Positions 4,838 through 7,154 of a stretch of 7,154 nucleotides of DNA are shown here, one piece after another. A model generated the notes under the pieces. That model made no database searches. It saw only the letters and a list, made by a program, of their open reading frames with translations, and was not told the origin of the DNA. The DNA comes from a bacterium (lineage in GTDB: Bacteria; Actinomycetota; Acidimicrobiia; Acidimicrobiales; CATQHL01), in NCBI GenBank assembly GCA_028819945.1, contig JAPPKQ010000373.1, forward strand, positions 1 to 7,154. The letters run 5' to 3'. Position 1 is the first letter of the stretch, and the number at the start of each line of letters is the position of its first letter. A program made the translations under genes and the position numbers.

Positions 4838-7154
4838 ATGATCGACCACTTCACGCCCGAGCATCTGGCCCTGGCCCGCGAGGTGCTCGACGCGGGCAGC
4901 AGTGAGGGCAACGTAGAGGTCGCGCTGGTGGCCTTGTTGAAGGCCCTGGGGGTCGGCGACGTGCAGGTTCGCCGTACGCAGGATGGCGTCCAGCCGGACC
5001 TTCTGTGCCGGTCAGCCCGACTGCTGTTCGAGGTGAAGCGGCCTTCGCTGGCCGATGATCCGCATCGGCCACGAACCGGCGGCCAAGGTGACGAGTCGGC
5101 TTACGAGCAGATCGAGAGATACGTCCGGGCGATCCTAGGGGCCGAGCGAGGCACGCTCTGGTCGAATGGCGAGTCCGAATCTCCTTGGCTGACGGTACTG
5201 ACCGACGGGAAGCACTGGCACGCATGGTTGTGGCCGTCTCATGGGGGTAGCAGCGAGCCGTTCTCGGCGTCCAGACGTCTGGAGGCCGAACAGTCGCACG
5301 AACTCGTGGCCTGGCTGCTCCGAGTCGTCGACCGAGGTGGTGCCAAGCCGCCAGTGCCGACCGACCCCTACAGGACGGTGTTCGAGCCGTATCTCATCCG
5401 GCTCCGGCTGATCGCCGAGATGAGCGCCAGCGAGGCCGGTGTCGCCGCGGTGCGGGCACGGCAGACCCAGCGGTCGCTCTGGTACAACATGCTCGAGGGC
5501 TCCGGCATGGTCCCCACCGAGGCCGAGGCAGCGGACCTCTTCGTCCGTCACACCTTCCTCGTAGCGGTCGCCCGAGCGGTGGTGCTCACCCTTGACGGGG
5601 GCGCCCGGACTCCGATCGGGCCAGGCGAGGCCCGTCGAACCGACGTCCGCGATGTCCTCGGTGATGGATTCGTCTCGTGGGCGACCCTTACTGACCGGGG
5701 CCGACGATGGGCCGAGGATCTCTTCGATGCCGCCGACGGCTTCGATTGGCGGGCGCAGCCCCGCGACGTGTTGCGCCAGATGTACGAGTCGGTGATCGAG
5801 GCCGGCCATCGCAAGTCCTTCGGCGAGTACTACACGCCGGACTGGCTGGCCGAAATGGTCGCCGAACGAGTCTGCGACGCTGACTGGTGTGAGGCCGCGG
5901 TCGCCCGGGCGCGCCGAGCCGAGGACTCGCTCAGAGGGGTCGGCGTGCTGGATCCCGCGTGCGGGTCGGGAACCTTCCTGTTCCACGCGGCGCGGCGGAT
6001 CTGCGACGCGGCGACCGCCTGGACATCGCAGCAACAGGCCGACATAGCGGCGCGGCTCGTTCACGGCATCGACATCCACCCCGTCGCCGTGGAGATCGCC
6101 CGGGCCACGCTACTGCGAGCCCTCCCGGCGACGCCCTCGGAGGGCATCGACGGTCTACGCGTCCATCAGGGCGACGGCTTGGCCACCCCGGCGCCCGAGG
6201 ACGCCGGCGGGATGCAACGCGCCCTGGGAATGTTCGCATTCGTGACGCCGAAGGGCGCTCGCGTGGAGGTGCCGGTCGCGTTCGCCCGACGCCCGGGTCT
6301 GGCGCAACGATTGCGCCATCTGGTGGGGGCCTGTGAGCGCCGCGAGCCACTTCCGGCGCACCTCCTCGAAGGGCTCGACGAGACCTCCGCCGCGGCCACC
6401 GAACGGGCTCACCGGCGATTGTCGGGGGTGATCGCCGAGGAGGGAAACGGCGTCTGGACATGGTTCATGGGGAACCACATGGCCACGACGCTGCTTGTGG
6501 ACAACAAAGTGGACAGGATCGTGGCCAATCCTCCGTGGGTCAGGATGTCGGAGATACAAGTGGCGGACCGGAGAGCGGCCCTCGATGGGTTGATTCGCGA
6601 CGCGGGGCTCTACGCGGGCGGCACCTCACGCTCACCGGCGGCGGTCAGCGGTGGATTTGATATCGCCGCCCTGTTCGTGACCCGCTGCGAGGAGATGTAC
6701 CTTTCCGACGGGAACGGCGAGGGTTCGGTCGGCCGGGCCGCAGGTTGGGTGCTGAACCGGGCCTCGCTCACCGCCGACAACTGGATTCGATTCCGCGAAC
6801 GTCGGGCCGATGCCGCGACCGTCGACCTATCGCTACTGAGGGCGGCGCCGTTCTCCGGAGCGCACGCGGCCGTCTGGTTCACCGGTGACGCAGGGGACGG
6901 CACCGGGGTGGTCCTCGCCACGAAACCGGAGCTTCCGGTGAGCGCGTCCGACCGCTGGGATGATGTTCGGACGAGACTGCACGAGGTCGCCGCTGAGTCC
7001 ACCGGCGCAGCGGAGCCATCGGGGTACGTGGATGAGGCGGGCGTTGCAAAAGCACGGGCGGGGGCCAACCTGCGTCCGCACTGCCTGGTAGTCATCGGGG
7101 AGGCAGAGATCGCGCGGGCGGGGCGTGTGCGGATCACCACGCGGGCGTCCAAGC
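4838..7154 (+). CDS. Type IIG-like restriction-modification enzyme: PD-(D/E)XK nuclease fused to N6-adenine DNA methyltransferase (3' partial)
   Basis: Predicted single-chain enzyme that cuts foreign DNA and protects host DNA by methylating adenine with S-adenosylmethionine. I translated it by hand from the ATG at 4838: 772 codons with no stop before the edge. Residues 1-150 form an HsdR_N-like nuclease: a helix with E23 as a candidate first acid, QPDLL (P53, D54), FEVKRP (E65, K67), QIERY (QxxxY, 91-95) and LTDGKHW (121-127). A helical linker follows. The methyltransferase shows FGEYYTPDWLAEMV (328-341), motif I LDPACGSGTFLF (371-382), motif II GIDIHP with D412, catalytic NPPW (564-567), and FDIAALFVTRCEEMYL (607-622) before a hydrophobic strand. 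Motifs I and IV are about 190 residues apart, so an insert lies between them. The target-recognition domain is probably cut off at the edge. A hand count of the first 98 or so codons finds 19 ending in A or T, against about 12 of 102 in the mutase, which hints at separate origin. No helicase motifs are visible, so type I or III R subunits are unlikely. Confidence 0.85.
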   Translation, partial: MIDHFTPEHLALAREVLDAGSSEGNVEVALVALLKALGVGDVQVRRTQDGVQPDLLCRSARLLFEVKRPSLADDPHRPRTGGQGDESAYEQIERYVRAILGAERGTLWSNGESESPWLTVLTDGKHWHAWLWPSHGGSSEPFSASRRLEAEQSHELVAWLLRVVDRGGAKPPVPTDPYRTVFEPYLIRLRLIAEMSASEAGVAAVRARQTQRSLWYNMLEGSGMVPTEAEAADLFVRHTFLVAVARAVVLTLDGGARTPIGPGEARRTDVRDVLGDGFVSWATLTDRGRRWAEDLFDAADGFDWRAQPRDVLRQMYESVIEAGHRKSFGEYYTPDWLAEMVAERVCDADWCEAAVARARRAEDSLRGVGVLDPACGSGTFLFHAARRICDAATAWTSQQQADIAARLVHGIDIHPVAVEIARATLLRALPATPSEGIDGLRVHQGDGLATPAPEDAGGMQRALGMFAFVTPKGARVEVPVAFARRPGLAQRLRHLVGACERREPLPAHLLEGLDETSAAATERAHRRLSGVIAEEGNGVWTWFMGNHMATTLLVDNKVDRIVANPPWVRMSEIQVADRRAALDGLIRDAGLYAGGTSRSPAAVSGGFDIAALFVTRCEEMYLSDGNGEGSVGRAAGWVLNRASLTADNWIRFRERRADAATVDLSLLRAAPFSGAHAAVWFTGDAGDGTGVVLATKPELPVSASDRWDDVRTRLHEVAAESTGAAEPSGYVDEAGVAKARAGANLRPHCLVVIGEAEIARAGRVRITTRASK

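Noticed and set aside
5135..6079. 314-residue minus-strand frame opposite the restriction-modification gene
   Set aside because: The plus frame carries the nuclease and methyltransferase motifs across the same bases. The antisense product shows nothing recognisable.
4838..7154. BREX PglX or DISARM methylase as the identity of the last gene
   Set aside because: The N-terminal PD-(D/E)XK plus QxxxY nuclease in the same chain favours a type IIG enzyme, and no BREX or DISARM partner genes are visible. It is not fully excluded, because the right side is missing.

Overview
The window is very GC-rich (about 70% by eye, with a strong G/C bias at third codon positions). Together with the gene types this suggests a high-GC actinobacterium, perhaps Acidimicrobiia-like. 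The lineage is an inference, because there is no rRNA or other marker gene. Four genes lie head to tail on the plus strand. The first is cut by the left edge and the last by the right edge. I see no tRNA, rRNA, CRISPR array, insertion sequence or integrase.

Left and centre (1-4794) form a glycan or lipid-linked sugar module. It starts with a large polytopic membrane protein of the '6-pyruvoyl-tetrahydropterin synthase-related' family, which resembles GT-C glycosyltransferases and carries a big extracytoplasmic domain. A 118-base spacer follows, holding a REP-like inverted repeat and a separate 16-base perfect palindrome. Next come a family 2 glycosyltransferase of the polyprenyl/dolichyl-phosphate sugar synthase type (Alg5/Dpm1-like) and, overlapping it by 8 bases, a phosphomannomutase/phosphoglucomutase. 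A plausible joint role is as follows. The mutase makes the hexose 1-phosphate that feeds a nucleotide sugar. The GT2 enzyme moves that sugar onto a polyprenyl phosphate. The membrane protein, or another GT-C enzyme, uses the lipid-linked sugar outside the membrane.

Right (4838 to the edge) holds a different kind of gene: a long reading frame with no stop before the window ends. It encodes a PD-(D/E)XK nuclease domain with a QxxxY motif, fused to an N6-adenine DNA methyltransferase (YYTP, DPACGSG and NPPW motifs). This is the layout of a single-chain type IIG restriction-modification enzyme. Its codon use is somewhat less G/C-restricted than that of its neighbour, which fits a horizontally acquired defence gene placed just behind the sugar operon. 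The DNA-recognition part and the stop codon lie at or beyond the right edge.
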